Shown piece after piece: positions 7,032-7,314 of a stretch of 7,314 nucleotides of DNA. Source of the stretch: an uncultured Eisenbergiella sp. GTDB taxonomy: Bacteria; Bacillota; Clostridia; Lachnospirales; Lachnospiraceae. Location: positions 1 through 7,314 of the forward strand of contig CARDPF010000158.1 in NCBI GenBank assembly GCA_948960675.1, read 5' to 3'. Within the stretch, counting starts at the first letter, position 1. Each line of letters opens with the position of its first letter. The notes beneath the pieces were generated by a model. The model worked only from the letters and a program-made list of their open reading frames with translations, did no database searches and had not been told where the DNA came from. A program made the translations under genes and the position numbers.

Positions 7032-7123
7032 AAACCTGCAAGCAGGACTGCGCACGCGCTGCGCAGACCGTGCACGCACCATGCGGCTTGTCCGCATGTG
7101 TGCATGTCTTCATAGGAACCCCC
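7007..7123. repeat. Palindromic element, copy 1 (overlaps the end of the MocR-like gene)
   Basis: Outer arms GGGGGTTCCCTATGAAG (7007-7023) and CTTCATAGGAACCCCC (7108-7123) pair over 16 bases with one extra C bulged in the left arm. Inside are a small stem CCTGC/GCAGG (7035-7046), a 7-bp hairpin (7048-7054 with 7060-7066) and a hairpin with upper stem ATGCGG/CCGCAT (7081-7086 with 7092-7097). The latter stands on the foot CACGCACC (7073-7080) and GTGTGCAT (7098-7105). The element begins within the coding sequence of the upstream gene and contains its stop codon at 7029-7031. Confidence 0.85.
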
Positions 7124-7159
7124 GTTCAAATATGGAAGGGTTGCCAAAGAGTGGCAAAA

Positions 7160-7274
7160 GGGGGTTCCTATGAAAGCGCCAAAACCTGCAAGCAGGACTG
7201 CGCACGCGCTGCGCAGACCGTGCACGCACCATGTGGCTTGTCCGCATGTGTGCATGTCTTTCATAGGAACCCCC
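7160..7274. repeat. Palindromic element, copy 2
   Basis: Same unit as copy 1, with perfect 17-bp outer arms (GGGGGTTCCTATGAAAG at 7160-7176 and its complement at 7258-7274). The inner hairpins match copy 1 at 7198-7216 and 7231-7247. The upper stem of the second hairpin has one change (ATGTGG), which keeps pairing as T/G. Beside the left arm the sequence differs from copy 1 (AGCGCC against GGTTGCTA). Confidence 0.88.
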
Positions 7275-7314
7275 GTTCAAATATGGAAGGGTTGCCAAAG
7301 AGTGGCAAAAGGGG

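Larger units (their letters stand above)
7007..7314. repeat. Tandem array of the palindromic element with identical 36-bp spacers, continuing past the right edge
   Basis: Element copies start at 7007, 7160 and, by its first four Gs, 7311. The spacers at 7124-7159 and 7275-7310 are identical over 36 bases and contain a small hairpin TTGCCA/TGGCAA. The period is 151-153 bases. This is the only content seen after the MocR-like gene. Open frames across it (for example 7028-7264 on the minus strand, which repeats itself every 50 codons) have no ribosome site and look like by-products of the repeat. No transposase or integrase is visible. Confidence 0.85.

Noticed and set aside
7119..7140. tRNA T-arm-like sequence (CCCCCGTTCAAAT)
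   Set aside because: The flanking bases do not form a proper T-stem with a 7-base loop, and no acceptor, D or anticodon stems can be drawn around it.
7028..7264. 78-codon minus-strand frame with a repeated MHTCGQ...LLAGF segment
   Set aside because: The repetition comes from the DNA repeat, whose conserved cores are 150 bases apart, a multiple of three. There is no ribosome site, and the underlying DNA is explained by hairpin structure.
7007..7314. CRISPR array
   Set aside because: The repeats are about 115 bases, the intervening 36-base segments are identical rather than unique, and no cas gene is present.

Overview
The window looks like a chromosomal segment from a Gram-positive anaerobe of the class Clostridia, most likely Lachnospiraceae. 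This is inferred from strong AGGAGG-type ribosome sites, sigma-A promoters with extended -10 boxes, a DUF975 membrane protein, a clostridial-type glutaminyl-tRNA synthetase and a MocR/PdxR-type regulator. Species cannot be fixed from the sequence alone.

Left part (1-2804, all minus strand): the carAB operon for carbamoyl phosphate synthesis. carB (1593 down to 1) runs off the left edge, with about half the protein present. carA (2678 to 1584) is complete and overlaps carB by 10 bases. A near-consensus promoter (TTGACC, 17 bp, TATAAT) lies at 2776-2804. Its transcript would begin almost directly with a strong stem-loop ending in a short U-run (2718-2762), which may be an attenuator.

Middle (2805-3906): an AT-rich gap, then a densely structured intergenic element (2840-2977) whose last stem contains the stop codon of a DUF975 four-helix membrane protein gene (3712 to 2975, minus). 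That gene is transcribed away from glnS. The shared intergenic region (3713-3906) holds two face-away promoters and a 7-4-7 palindrome between them.

Right part (3907-7031, plus strand): glnS (glutaminyl-tRNA synthetase), then 5 bases later a MocR/PdxR-like regulator (GntR-type winged helix fused to an aminotransferase-like PLP domain), probably one operon. The glnS leader has its good Shine-Dalgarno sequence unusually far upstream, with a hairpin between it and the start codon.

Right edge (7007-7314): a tandem array of a roughly 115-bp palindromic element separated by identical 36-bp spacers. Two copies are complete and a third starts at the edge. The first copy begins inside the last codons of the regulator gene and supplies its stop codon. 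The most notable observation is that this array and the intergenic element at 2840-2977 have the same plan: outer inverted arms enclose two hairpins, and the second hairpin stands on a conserved foot (CACGCACC ... GTGTGCAT, same bulged T and same C/A mismatch) while its upper stem differs in sequence but still pairs. That is the signature of a family of structured, dispersed elements.

How the genes relate: CarA releases ammonia from glutamine for CarB, and GlnRS charges glutamine onto tRNA. Both use glutamine, but nothing in the sequence shows that the two operons are co-regulated. The target of the MocR-like regulator is not visible here.
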